Source of the DNA: an uncultured Lachnospiraceae bacterium
GTDB taxonomy: Bacteria > Bacillota > Clostridia > Lachnospirales > Lachnospiraceae
Direction of reading: 5' to 3'
Length of the DNA stretch: 64,000 nucleotides
Assembly: GCA_900551115.1 (NCBI GenBank)
Contig: URUY01000003.1
Span: 120,288 to 184,287, forward strand
This document shows, piece by piece, positions 7,690 to 15,990 of this stretch (position 1 is the first letter of the stretch; every line of letters starts with the position of its first letter). The notes under the pieces are model-generated. The model was not told where the DNA came from, made no database searches, and saw only the letters and a program-made list of their open reading frames with translations. The position numbers and the translations under genes are program-made.

Positions 7690-8755
7690 CTAATTTAGCG
7701 GCCTCCTCATCCTCAGATACGGGTTTGTTCATGATCTGAATATTAAAAGGGTCTACCTTGATACCTACAGGGGTGCCTGCAGGAAACATGTGGGTGGAGT
7801 GTACCAGCCATTCAAAACCGCAGGCTTCCACCTCCATTTCATAGTGTACGCCTTTGAAGATGATGTGGGAAACTACGCCGCTTATGGTACCTTCCTCCGG
7901 TTTTACAAGCTCGACATCTTCCGGGCGGATAACCACGTCTACAGGCTTGTTCTGACCAAAGCCTTCATCTACACAGGCAAAACGTGCCCCTAAAATCTCT
8001 ACTAGCCTATCCTGAATCATGGTAGCACCGATAATGTTGCTGTCTCCGATAAAGTCGGCAACAAAAGCGTTTTCAGGCTCGTTGTAAATACGCTCGGGAG
8101 AGCCTATCTGCTGGATATAGCCCTGGTTCATGACAACGATGGTATCGGACATGGTGAGAGCCTCTTCCTGATCATGGGTAACATAAATAAAAGTAATGCC
8201 CAGTTCGTTTTTCAGACGGATAAGCTCGTACTGCATATCCTGGCGAAGCTTTAAGTCAAGGGCGCCGAGCGGTTCATCCAAAAGCAGGAGCTTCGGTTCG
8301 TTTACGATAGCCCTTGCAATGGCAATACGCTGCTGCTGTCCGCCGGAAAGAGAATCCGGCATTCTTTTCTCGTAGCCGTCAAGATTTACAAGCTTTAGGG
8401 CATATTTAATTTTGTCATCGATATAGGATTTGCTTTTGTTTTTAATTTTCAGACCGAAAGCAATGTTTTCCGCAATATTCATATGCGTAAAAAGGGCATA
8501 CTTCTGGAAAACGGTATTCAAATGCCGCTTGTTGGCAGGAAGATTGGTAATATCCTTATTATCAAAAATAACCCTGCCGGTATCGGGATGCTCAAAGCCG
8601 CCCAAAATACGCAGAGTAGTTGTCTTACCGCAGCCGCTGGGGCCTAAAAGCGTCAGAAATTCATTTTCTCTTATATAAAGATTCAAATCATCAAGAATCA
8701 TTTGTCCATCATAAGCTTTGGATATATGCTCCAGATTTACCAATACATTTTTCAT
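7682..8755 (-). CDS. potA: Spermidine/putrescine ABC transporter ATPase
   Basis: This 357-residue ATPase powers polyamine uptake. The Walker A motif GPSGCGKTT is at about residues 38 to 46, the ABC signature is LSGGQQQR, Walker B is LLLLDEPLGALD, and the switch His is in THDQEEA. The C-terminal third forms the TOBE/OB regulatory region (VVIRPEDVELV). It is the first gene of the operon and its ATG has CGGAGG 10 bases upstream. I see no separate polyamine regulator gene nearby. A small palindrome lies in its leader. Confidence 0.95.
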   Translation of the reverse strand: MKNVLVNLEHISKAYDGQMILDDLNLYIRENEFLTLLGPSGCGKTTTLRILGGFEHPDTGRVIFDNKDITNLPANKRHLNTVFQKYALFTHMNIAENIAFGLKIKNKSKSYIDDKIKYALKLVNLDGYEKRMPDSLSGGQQQRIAIARAIVNEPKLLLLDEPLGALDLKLRQDMQYELIRLKNELGITFIYVTHDQEEALTMSDTIVVMNQGYIQQIGSPERIYNEPENAFVADFIGDSNIIGATMIQDRLVEILGARFACVDEGFGQNKPVDVVIRPEDVELVKPEEGTISGVVSHIIFKGVHYEMEVEACGFEWLVHSTHMFPAGTPVGIKVDPFNIQIMNKPVSEDEEAAKLDE

Positions 8756-8786
8756 ATCTGCAAACCTCCGAAAGATAGTCAGAAAG

Positions 8787-8803
8787 GTGTAGCAATCCTA
8801 CAC
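8787..8803 (-). promoter_or_regulatory. Palindrome in the potA leader
   Basis: GTGTAG and CTACAC form perfect 6-base arms around 5 bases. The site is about 32 bases upstream of the potA start and just after the predicted transcription start, so it could be an operator or a small leader hairpin. Confidence 0.35.
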
Positions 8804-8814
8804 ATTTCCGCTTA

Positions 8815-8843
8815 ATTTTATACTGAAACCGCAGAAAAAGCAA
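8815..8843 (-). promoter_or_regulatory. Possible promoter of potABCD
   Basis: On the minus strand TTGCTT (8838-8843) is followed after 17 bases by TAAAAT (8815-8820). Confidence 0.4.
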
Positions 8844-8912
8844 CGCATATTTTCAAGTCTTGTGTAAAATAATGTAAAAAAAGAAATTTATAAAAAAACG
8901 GCAAGTTTACGA

Positions 8913-8941
8913 TTAACAAAAACGACATAATATGATATATT
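8913..8941 (+). promoter_or_regulatory. Promoter of the lactonase-like gene
   Basis: TTAACA (8913-8918) and TATATT (8936-8941) are 17 bases apart, about 57 bases before the chosen start codon. Confidence 0.5.
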
Positions 8942-8997
8942 TATCTTAAATAAAAAGTGTATATACGGTATAAATGACGAAAAACGGAGGAAGCGGC

Positions 8998-10062
8998 ATG
9001 GACAAGCAAAAGGAAAAGTATGTGGCATATGTTTCCACCTATACAATGGGAGACAAGCACGGCATCAAAATATATGACGTAAACATGGAGAACGGCAGCT
9101 TTATGGAAAAGGATCAGGTGGAAATTACCAATTCCTCCTATGTTACGGTTTCAAAGAGCAGAAAATACTTATATTCCATAACGGATTTTGGCGTGGAAGC
9201 CTATACCATATTGAAGGACGGCAATTTGGAGCTGCTTAATTTTGCGCCTATAAACGGCATGAGGGGCTGTTACCTTTCTACGGATTATGAAGACAGATAT
9301 CTTTTTGTGGCAGGCTATCACGATGGCAAGCTTACTGTACTAAGATTACATGATGACGGTTCTATCGGTGAAATTACCGATGAGATTTTCCACAAGGGTC
9401 TGGGCAGCGTAGCAGAACGTAATTTCAGACCGCATGTAAACTGTGCGCGGATGACCCATGACAATAAATATCTTTTGGTTGCGGACCAGGGAATGGACCA
9501 TGTAAACGTATACAGGTTGGACCACGAAAGAGGAACCCTAAAGTTAGCGGATGTGGTGCGCGGAGATATTGAGTCGGCGCCCAGACATATCAAAATCTCC
9601 CAAAACGGCAAATATATCTACATTGTACACGAGCTGGCATGCAATATTACGGTGTACACCTATGAAGAGAAAGACGGGAATCCTTATTTTGAGAGGATTC
9701 AGACCATAGGCACCACAGATTCCAGCAAAAAAGAATATGGTTCTTCGGCGAGTGCCCTGACCTTTTCGGTGGATTATGAGTATCTGCTTGCCACTACGGC
9801 AGGAGAAAATACAGTGGTGGTTTATAAGGCAGACCCGGATAAGGGGCTTTTGGAAAGGCAGTTCTGTCTCCCTGTAAGCGGGGACTATCCGAAGGATGCG
9901 GCGATTTTCCCGGATAACAGGCATCTGGTGTCCTTAAATCACGGTTCGGATACCATGACCTTTTTTAAAGTGGATTTGCAGAAGAAGGTTATTATGATGT
10001 CTGCAAAGGAAATTCCGGTAGGCAGACCTAACTGTATTGCATTTCATAAAATAGAAGGTTAA
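8998..10062 (+). CDS. Lactonase-type beta-propeller protein (6-phosphogluconolactonase-like)
   Basis: This 354-residue soluble protein has the repeating strand pattern of a seven-bladed propeller of the lactonase family. Typical pieces are VAYVSTYT near the start, FRPHVNCARMTHDNKYLLVADQG mid-protein, and PRHIKISQNGKYIYIVHE. Known members hydrolyse 6-phosphogluconolactone or other lactones, but the family is broad and the substrate here cannot be read from sequence. I chose ATG 8998 because CGGAGGA lies right before it. A start at 8974 has no site. It stands alone between potA (divergent) and a gene of unknown function. Confidence 0.8.
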   Translation: MDKQKEKYVAYVSTYTMGDKHGIKIYDVNMENGSFMEKDQVEITNSSYVTVSKSRKYLYSITDFGVEAYTILKDGNLELLNFAPINGMRGCYLSTDYEDRYLFVAGYHDGKLTVLRLHDDGSIGEITDEIFHKGLGSVAERNFRPHVNCARMTHDNKYLLVADQGMDHVNVYRLDHERGTLKLADVVRGDIESAPRHIKISQNGKYIYIVHELACNITVYTYEEKDGNPYFERIQTIGTTDSSKKEYGSSASALTFSVDYEYLLATTAGENTVVVYKADPDKGLLERQFCLPVSGDYPKDAAIFPDNRHLVSLNHGSDTMTFFKVDLQKKVIMMSAKEIPVGRPNCIAFHKIEG

Positions 10063-10086
10063 TAAAGTCGGGGTTAAAGCCGATAT
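10063..10086 (+). promoter_or_regulatory. Possible sigma-D (flagellar-type) promoter
   Basis: CCGATAT (10080-10086) matches the -10 box of flagellar sigma factors. Upstream TAAA (10063-10066) is 13 bases away, slightly short of the usual 15. A sigma-A-like TATAAT at 10101 lacks a -35 box. Confidence 0.35.
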
Positions 10087-10147
10087 ATAAAATGAAACTA
10101 TATAATAATGCAAACGGATTTGCGAAAATATGTCAAGGAGGAAAATT

Positions 10148-10759
10148 ATGAGTGTAGGTGCAGTAAATTCAAACACTGCCGCGCAGGCTTATACAAGTGA
10201 CTATGCGGCAAAAACAAATGCAGCGGAAAAACCGGAAAAATCCGGTGCAACCGAGGCCGGTGCTGTTTATGAGACATCTGAAAACGGCACAAAGAAGGCA
10301 ACGTATTCTGTTAATAAGATGAGTGCTGAAGACAGGAAAGCTTTGGTTTCCCAGCTGAAGTCAGATGCGGAAGCAAGAAAGAGCCAGCTTGTTTCTTTGG
10401 TAGAGAAAATGATGTCACAGCAGGTCAATGCTTACGGACAGGCTAATGATATCTGGAAGTTTTTGGCAAGCGGCAAGTTTACCGTTGACCCTGCCACGAA
10501 AGTGCAGGCACAGGCTGATATTGCAGAGGACGGTTATTTTGGCGTAGACCAGACCTCTTCCCGTATTTTTGATTTTGCAAGCGCTCTTGCAGGAAATGAT
10601 GTTGATAAGATGAAGGAAATGCAGGAAGCCTTTGAAAAGGGCTTTAAGCAGGCTGAAAAAACCTGGGGCGGCAAGCTGCCGGATATTTCCTATCAGACGC
10701 AGGCAGCTGTAAACAAAAAGTTTGAAGAATATTATGCGGCTATGGGCGTAGAGCAGTAA
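10148..10759 (+). CDS. Conserved Clostridia protein of unknown function
   Basis: This 203-residue protein has a flexible N-terminus rich in Ala, Thr and Ser and a conserved helical C-terminal domain from about residue 60. Characteristic pieces are QLKSDAEARKSQL, ISEDGYFGV-like QADIAEDGYFGVDQTSSR, and WGGKLPDISYQT. From memory, related Clostridia proteins are often labelled hydrogenase-4 component G, a name with no support here because no hydrogenase motif is present. ATG 10148 follows AAGGAGGAAAATT. A flagellar-type promoter may precede it. No signal peptide is present. The function is unknown. Confidence 0.7.
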   Translation: MSVGAVNSNTAAQAYTSDYAAKTNAAEKPEKSGATEAGAVYETSENGTKKATYSVNKMSAEDRKALVSQLKSDAEARKSQLVSLVEKMMSQQVNAYGQANDIWKFLASGKFTVDPATKVQAQADIAEDGYFGVDQTSSRIFDFASALAGNDVDKMKEMQEAFEKGFKQAEKTWGGKLPDISYQTQAAVNKKFEEYYAAMGVEQ

Positions 10760-10779
10760 AAACAATAAAAGCAGTAAAA
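10753..10779 (+). repeat. Repeated 9-mer across a stop codon
   Basis: GCAGTAAAA occurs at 10753-10761, covering the stop codon of the unknown gene, and again at 10771-10779. Confidence 0.6.
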
Positions 10780-10822
10780 GCAGACACAGGATATGTAATA
10801 GAATTGTGTGGAAATCATGTGG

Positions 10823-10865
10823 GATACCTTTAAAGTTGAATGTGACTTTGAAGGTATTCTTTTTT
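10823..10865 (+). terminator. Terminator after the unknown conserved gene
   Basis: GATACCTT and AAGGTATT, with inner AAAGT and ACTTT, form a long stem followed by a run of T. Confidence 0.8.
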
Positions 10866-11006
10866 ATGCAGGCGTTTTGTTTCACCATGATGCACAATAA
10901 GTCTTGTTATGGTGCAGAATTTTCCGCTGTTCTTTTGTGTGGCAGAAATATATAATCTGTGTATAAGTAAGAAGTATATATAAACAAAATAAACAGGAGG
11001 AAAAAA

Positions 11007-11366
11007 ATGGGCTGTTTAGGTAATTTATTATGGTTTATCTTTGGAGGCTGTATCAGCGGATTGAGTTGGATGCTTGCGGGGTGTCTGTGGTGTATTTCCA
11101 TAGTGGGAATCCCTATTGGGATGCAGTGCTTTAAGCTTGCCGGTCTGTCCTTTTTCCCGTTTGGCAAAGAAGTGGAGTACGGCGGCGGAGCAGTATTGCT
11201 TGTGGCCAATATCCTATGGATTATTTTTTCGGGTATTCCGCTGGCAATAGAGCATGTGTTAATCGGACTGGTGCAGTGCATTACCATTATTGGTATTCCG
11301 TTTGGACTCCAACAGTTTAAGCTTGCAAAGCTTGCACTGATGCCCTTTGGAGCAACGGTGCGGTAG
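11007..11366 (+). CDS. yccF: YccF family inner-membrane protein
   Basis: This 119-residue membrane protein contains two copies of the YccF-type unit: a hydrophobic helix pair followed by an amphipathic segment ending in FPFG or MPFG. The repeated motif GIPIGMQCFKLA and GIPFGLQQFKLA is clear. The family role is unknown. A strong AGGAGGAAAAAA site precedes the ATG. The gene is flanked by terminators on both sides and appears to be transcribed alone. Confidence 0.88.
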   Translation: MGCLGNLLWFIFGGCISGLSWMLAGCLWCISIVGIPIGMQCFKLAGLSFFPFGKEVEYGGGAVLLVANILWIIFSGIPLAIEHVLIGLVQCITIIGIPFGLQQFKLAKLALMPFGATVR

Positions 11367-11423
11367 GTGTAAGCGTACGATAGAAGGCTGATATAAAAGA
11401 CAAATAAAAAGATAAAATAAGAA

Positions 11424-11461
11424 ACCCCGGATTTTCCCAAAAGGAAATATCCGGGATTTTT
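11424..11461. terminator. Terminator between yccF and aroC
   Basis: CCCGGAT and ATCCGGG, extended by TTCC and GGAA, form a stem with one bulge. A T run follows on the plus strand and A-rich sequence lies on the other side, so it may serve both converging genes. Confidence 0.75.
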
Positions 11462-11488
11462 GCATCTGAGACTGTTTTGGTGCAGTCT

Positions 11489-12589
11489 TTATTTCTTGTA
11501 AAAGGAAATCAGGTTTTCTGTCCGGGCACTCATATTTAACATCAGTGCATCTAAAAGCGTTATGGCTACCATGGATTCCATTACGACAACGGCTCTGGGA
11601 ACAATGACAGGGTCGTGGCGTCCTTTTATCTGTATCGAAATGGATTCTCCGTTTTTGTTTACGGTTTCCTGAGACCTGAAAATAGAAGGGGTGGGCTTTA
11701 CATGGGCACGAACAAAAATATTGCTGCCGTCACTGATGCCGCCTAAAATACCGCCCGCGTGATTGGTCTTTTTGCTGATTGTGGAGCCTTCCATGCAGAA
11801 AGCATCATTGTTTTCACTGCCTTTTGCTTTTGATACCAAAATGCCGTCTCCGATTTCCACAGCTTTTACGGCACCAATGGACATAACGGCCTTGCTTAAA
11901 TTGGCATCCAGCTTTTCAAATACCGGGTCGCCGATGCCGGCGGGCATACCTTCTACAAGACACTCCATAACGCCGCCTGAAGAGTTTAATTCGGCCATGG
12001 TTTCTTTTAACCAGGCTTCTGCACGGACAGAGGCTTCTTTGTCCGGCATGGCGGTAGGCGTGCTTAGAATGGCAGCTTTGTCAAAAGTTGACATATCGGC
12101 TTCTATGGGACCGAGAGAACGGGTATAAGCGGTAACGGTGATGCCAAGCTCATATAAAAGTTTGGCGGCAATGGCGCCGGCTGCAACCCGGCCAATGGTT
12201 TCACGGCCTGAGGAACGTCCGCCGCCTCTGTAATCCCGGAAGCCGTATTTGGCATCAAAGGTATAGTCGGCATGTCCCGGCCTGTAATAGGATGCGATAT
12301 CGCCGTAGTCGTCGGAACGTTGGGAGGTGTTTCTGACAAGCAAAGAGATGGGGGTACCGGTGGTACAGCCTTCAAATACGCCTGAGAGTATTTCAACGGT
12401 ATCATCCTCCTTGCGGGGAGTGGAGATACCATTCTGACCGGGCTTCCTTCTGTCAAGGTAGCGCTGAATATCTGCTTCTGAAAGAGGCAGTCCTGCCGGG
12501 CAGCCGTCCACTACCACACCCAGTGCTTTGCCATGGGATTCTCCCCAGGTTGTAATTTTAAAAATTGTACCGTATGTTGAACCAGCCAT
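11489..12589 (-). CDS. aroC: Chorismate synthase
   Basis: This 366-residue enzyme converts 5-enolpyruvylshikimate-3-phosphate to chorismate, the last common step of aromatic amino acid synthesis, and uses reduced flavin. Family motifs are present: WGESHG near residue 16, RPGHADYT near residue 103, GGGRSSGRET near residue 121 and GGISDG further on. The ATG has CAGGAG 8 bases upstream. No other shikimate gene is adjacent. The length is normal. Confidence 0.96.
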   Translation of the reverse strand: MAGSTYGTIFKITTWGESHGKALGVVVDGCPAGLPLSEADIQRYLDRRKPGQNGISTPRKEDDTVEILSGVFEGCTTGTPISLLVRNTSQRSDDYGDIASYYRPGHADYTFDAKYGFRDYRGGGRSSGRETIGRVAAGAIAAKLLYELGITVTAYTRSLGPIEADMSTFDKAAILSTPTAMPDKEASVRAEAWLKETMAELNSSGGVMECLVEGMPAGIGDPVFEKLDANLSKAVMSIGAVKAVEIGDGILVSKAKGSENNDAFCMEGSTISKKTNHAGGILGGISDGSNIFVRAHVKPTPSIFRSQETVNKNGESISIQIKGRHDPVIVPRAVVVMESMVAITLLDALMLNMSARTENLISFYKK

Positions 12590-12622
12590 AATAATCTCCT
12601 GTTTATACGCATATTTTTATTT

Positions 12623-12652
12623 ACTATACAATAAAAACAGCGATTGGTGCAA
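12623..12652 (-). promoter_or_regulatory. Promoter of aroC
   Basis: On the minus strand TTGCAC (12647-12652) and TATAGT (12623-12628) are 18 bases apart, about 34 bases before the aroC start. Confidence 0.55.
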
Positions 12653-12821
12653 TAATAAAAGTCAGACTCTTAGAGAATGGCAGGAACGCGGAAAAGGAAA
12701 ACAAGATGATTTTTTATAAACAATCAAAAACGATAGTTACAAAATAAAGCTAAAAATACGTCAAAATATACAAAAAGCATGATTTAAAATCTGCTATAAT
12801 GTACAAAAAGATAAAAAGATA

Positions 12822-12850
12822 TTGACTTTTTGTGAACAAGTTATTATATT
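12822..12850 (+). promoter_or_regulatory. Promoter of the glycan operon
   Basis: TTGACT (12822-12827) and TATATT (12845-12850) are 17 bases apart. Transcription would start near 12857. Confidence 0.75.
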
Positions 12851-12860
12851 GAAAACAAGA

Positions 12861-12872
12861 TGTAAAGTTACA
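12861..12872 (+). promoter_or_regulatory. LacI-type operator candidate
   Basis: TGTAA-AG-TTACA is a palindrome with 5-base arms that resembles LacI-family operators. It sits just after the predicted start site of an operon that ends in a LacI-family gene, so it is a good place for repression. Confidence 0.45.
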
Positions 12873-12918
12873 AAACGACCTGTAAAACAAAATAAAAAAA
12901 CGAGAAAGAGGGATGTAT

Positions 12919-14199
12919 ATGGTGAAGAAATTACTATGTATTTTTTTGACAGCACTTATGACGGCTTCTCTGCTTGCCGGGTGCGGCGGAGCATCTGACA
13001 AGTCGAAGAAAAACTATACCTTTGCGACCTGGGCAGCTGGAACGGAGCTTGCAGAATTTCAGGAGATTATCAATAAGGTGAATGAAGAAGCGAATGGAGA
13101 GTATACAATAGAAGTTTTAAGTATTCCCTCTGATTATTATGTAAAGATTTCAACAAAGATTGCAGCAAGGAAGAGCCCGGACTTTTTCTGGCTGACGCAG
13201 GAACTGATTTCAAAGTATGCACAGATGGGGGCACTGGCAGATATTACCGGTCAGTTTGAAGCAAGCCAGACACTGACACCGGACATGTATTACGAAGGTG
13301 TGCTTGCATCTGCTTCTTACAACGGTTCCTACTGGGGACTGCCGTGGATTGCCAACCCCATGATGGTCTACTATAACAAGACAATGTTTGAGGAACTTGG
13401 CATTCCCTGTCCTACAGCTACGGATGATTGGACATGGGAGGAATTCCTTGATGTATGCAGACAGTTTTCCGGAAAGGAATATAAGGGAAATACGGTATAC
13501 GGAACGGTATTTGACGGATGGCCCAATATTGAGACCTTTATCTGGGCAGGCGGCGGTGACATTATTGCCGAGGATGGTTCTACCATCGTGCTGGACAGCG
13601 AGGAAGCCAAGAAGGGCTTAGGCTATCTGAATACGGTAGTGGCAGAGGGACTTTCTCCCAGATATGCGGAAGTTGCCAGCCTGGGTTCTAACAATGTGTG
13701 GTTTGAAAAGCAGAGAGTAGCAATGTATTTCGGTGGTATTCAGGACAATTTTGAGAAAAAGGTTGCAGATATGGGTGCGGACGAGCAGTTTGAAATCGGC
13801 TATGCACCACTGCCCATGTGCGATGATGGAGGCGCATGGAGTTTTGACTGGACGGCATCTACTGTCATGGCAAAATCTCTTGAGGGCGATGAAACGGCAT
13901 ATAAGGCTTTAGAGGCAGTAACACAGGCGTTCTTTGAATGGAAGGTAGCACCTCCTGTAAAAGATTCCCTTGATAATGTGACACAGATAGATGCAGGTAA
14001 GGCAAACGCTATGGAAACGATTGCCTACACGATGGATTATGCAAGAAGTGCAAACTATATTCCGGAATGGTCTGATATCAATGACAAACTCTGGTACAAC
14101 CTGTATGTACAGATGTTAAGTGATGCTTCCTTTGACTATAAAGCAGAAGTGGATGCGATAGCGGCATATGCACGGGAACAGATTGCAAAGAGAAAATAG
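12919..14199 (+). CDS. Sugar ABC transporter binding lipoprotein (family 1)
   Basis: This 426-residue extracellular protein binds the operon's sugar for import. It starts with a lipoprotein signal ending in LLAGC, then the mature domain with TFATWAAG, the mid-protein motif WGLPWIANPMMVYYNKTMFEELGIPCP, and a C-terminal lobe. These are typical of CUT1 oligosaccharide-binding proteins. I chose ATG 12919 because the GAAAGAGGG site would be too close to the ATG at 12913. Two permease genes follow directly, but no ATPase is in the operon, so a shared MsmX/UgpC-type ATPase encoded elsewhere is likely. Confidence 0.9.
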   Translation: MVKKLLCIFLTALMTASLLAGCGGASDKSKKNYTFATWAAGTELAEFQEIINKVNEEANGEYTIEVLSIPSDYYVKISTKIAARKSPDFFWLTQELISKYAQMGALADITGQFEASQTLTPDMYYEGVLASASYNGSYWGLPWIANPMMVYYNKTMFEELGIPCPTATDDWTWEEFLDVCRQFSGKEYKGNTVYGTVFDGWPNIETFIWAGGGDIIAEDGSTIVLDSEEAKKGLGYLNTVVAEGLSPRYAEVASLGSNNVWFEKQRVAMYFGGIQDNFEKKVADMGADEQFEIGYAPLPMCDDGGAWSFDWTASTVMAKSLEGDETAYKALEAVTQAFFEWKVAPPVKDSLDNVTQIDAGKANAMETIAYTMDYARSANYIPEWSDINDKLWYNLYVQMLSDASFDYKAEVDAIAAYAREQIAKRK

Positions 14200-14217
14200 A
14201 ATGTGGAGAGAAACAAT

Positions 14218-15075
14218 ATGAAAAAGAGAGAAAGAGCAGGTTTCTTCTTTGTATTGCCCTGGTTGATAGGACTGATTGTGTTTACGGCATTTCCAATGCT
14301 TGCCGCAGTATATGTCAGTATGACGGATTGGGACATTGTAGGTAATGCCACCTTTGTTGGACTGGAAAATTATAAACAACTGTTTTCTTCGGAAGAGTTC
14401 GTAAGGAGTCTTTGGGTAACCATCCGGTATGCGGTGCTTGCAGTGCCGCTTACCATAGCAACCTCCCTTACCATGGCGGTTCTGGTATCAAAGAACAGAA
14501 AAGGCGCAGGCATTTTCAGAGTTATTTACTACATGCCGGCAATTGTTTCCGGTGTTGCAGTTGCAATCGTTTTCAAATGGATACTGGATCCCAGCTATGG
14601 TTTGTTAAACGGTATCCTTGCGTTCTTTGGCATTCAGGGGCCGGACTGGCTCTATGACCCGAACTGGGTGCTGCCGTCTTATTTGATTATGGCAGTGTGG
14701 GGAGCAGGCGGAAGCTTGCTGACTTACCTGGCTGCTTTAAAGGATATTCCTGAAGATTTATACGGTGCTGCCATGATTGACGGTGCCAACGTGATGCAGA
14801 GAGTGAGATATATTACAGTGCCTCTTATGACGCCGATTATCTTTTATAATCTGGTGCTTGGTATTATCGGCGCGTTCCGTAAATTTACGGATGCCTATGT
14901 GCTTGGCGGAGCGGGAAAAGAAGGAAACTTTTATATGGTGTATCTGTATGAAGAGGCCTTCGGACATTACAGAATGGGATATGCTACAGCGCTTGCATGG
15001 GTATTGTTTGCTATCATTTTACTGTTGACCTTTGTTGTAAACTGGACCAAGAAATATTGGGTTTACAGTGAATAG
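14218..15075 (+). CDS. Sugar ABC transporter permease (MalF/UgpA type)
   Basis: This 285-residue membrane protein has six predicted helices and opens with FFFVLPWLIGLIVFTAFP, typical of CUT1 permeases. The EAA loop AAMIDGANVMQRVRYITVPLMTP contacts the ATPase. ATG 14218 has TGGAGAG 7 bases upstream. An in-frame GTG at 14203 would overlap that site. The gene starts 18 bases after the binding protein stop codon. It pairs with the next gene to form the channel. Confidence 0.92.
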   Translation: MKKRERAGFFFVLPWLIGLIVFTAFPMLAAVYVSMTDWDIVGNATFVGLENYKQLFSSEEFVRSLWVTIRYAVLAVPLTIATSLTMAVLVSKNRKGAGIFRVIYYMPAIVSGVAVAIVFKWILDPSYGLLNGILAFFGIQGPDWLYDPNWVLPSYLIMAVWGAGGSLLTYLAALKDIPEDLYGAAMIDGANVMQRVRYITVPLMTPIIFYNLVLGIIGAFRKFTDAYVLGGAGKEGNFYMVYLYEEAFGHYRMGYATALAWVLFAIILLLTFVVNWTKKYWVYSE

Positions 15076-15095
15076 AAGAGGAGGTTGAAAACAGA

Positions 15096-15950
15096 ATGAA
15101 GAGACAAACATCGGGCGCAGCCTTCATGAAACATTTTAAAACTGTGATGTGGTATGTGGTAACTATCTTCGGAGCGGTGATTATGCTGTTACCCTTTGTA
15201 TGGATGGTAAGCACCAGTTTTAAAGCAGAAAATGAAATATTTACGGTGCCGCTTCAGTGGCTGCCGTCAAGTCCTACTTTTGACAACTATACGAAAGCCC
15301 TGGGTGTGGTTCCTGTTTTTAAAAACATGTTAAATACGCTGATTATAGCCATACCTAAGATAATTGCAGAGGTATTTGTTTCGGCAATGGTTGCATTTGG
15401 TTTTGCAAGATTCCAGTTTAAAGGAAGAAACTTCCTGTTTATGGTGATGCTGGCAACCATGATGCTTCCTTACGAGGTTACTATGATACCGACCTTTATG
15501 GCATGGTCTGCATTGGGCTTTTCAGACAGCTATATACCGCTTACTTTACCGGCGTTTTGCGGTTCAGCTTCCTTTATCTTTTTCCTGCGTATGTATTTTG
15601 AAACGATACCGAAGGATTATGAAGAGGCAGCATGGCTGGACGGTGCAAAGAACAATAAGGTTTTCTGGATGATTTTTGTACCCATGGCAAAACCGGCACT
15701 GGTAACCATAAGCCTCTGGTCCTTTATGGGAACCTGGAATGACCTGCTGGGACAGCTTATCTATATAGATTCACAGGAAAAATATACGATACAGCTTGCA
15801 CTGGCATCCTTTAGCTCCATGACGGGCGAAACCCTGTGGGGACCGCTCATGGCAGCATCCTTTATGGCATTGATTCCTGTTATAATACTTCTTCTTTACG
15901 CACAGAAATATTTTATGGAAGGCGTAAAGATGGGTGGCGTAAAAGGATAA
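15096..15950 (+). CDS. Sugar ABC transporter permease (MalG/UgpE type)
   Basis: This 284-residue protein is the second channel subunit of the importer. It shows the family start LLPFVWMVSTSFKAENEIF and the EAA loop EAAWLDGAKNNKVFWMIFVPMAKPAL. AGGAGG lies 11 bases before the ATG. It ends with the basic C-terminal motif usual for this group (FMEGVKMGGVKG). The operon continues 40 bases later with a lipoprotein gene. Confidence 0.92.
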   Translation: MKRQTSGAAFMKHFKTVMWYVVTIFGAVIMLLPFVWMVSTSFKAENEIFTVPLQWLPSSPTFDNYTKALGVVPVFKNMLNTLIIAIPKIIAEVFVSAMVAFGFARFQFKGRNFLFMVMLATMMLPYEVTMIPTFMAWSALGFSDSYIPLTLPAFCGSASFIFFLRMYFETIPKDYEEAAWLDGAKNNKVFWMIFVPMAKPALVTISLWSFMGTWNDLLGQLIYIDSQEKYTIQLALASFSSMTGETLWGPLMAASFMALIPVIILLLYAQKYFMEGVKMGGVKG

Positions 15951-15990
15951 AGCAAAATAAAAATTAAAAAACAAAAGTGGAGGAAAAAAC

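Larger units (their letters stand above)
12590..12918. other. 329-base intergenic region between aroC and the sugar operon
   Basis: This divergent spacer holds the aroC promoter on the minus strand and the sugar operon promoter with its likely operator on the plus strand. A 10-base direct repeat, AGTTACAAAA, occurs at 12735-12744 and 12866-12875. I see no gene in it. Confidence 0.6.
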
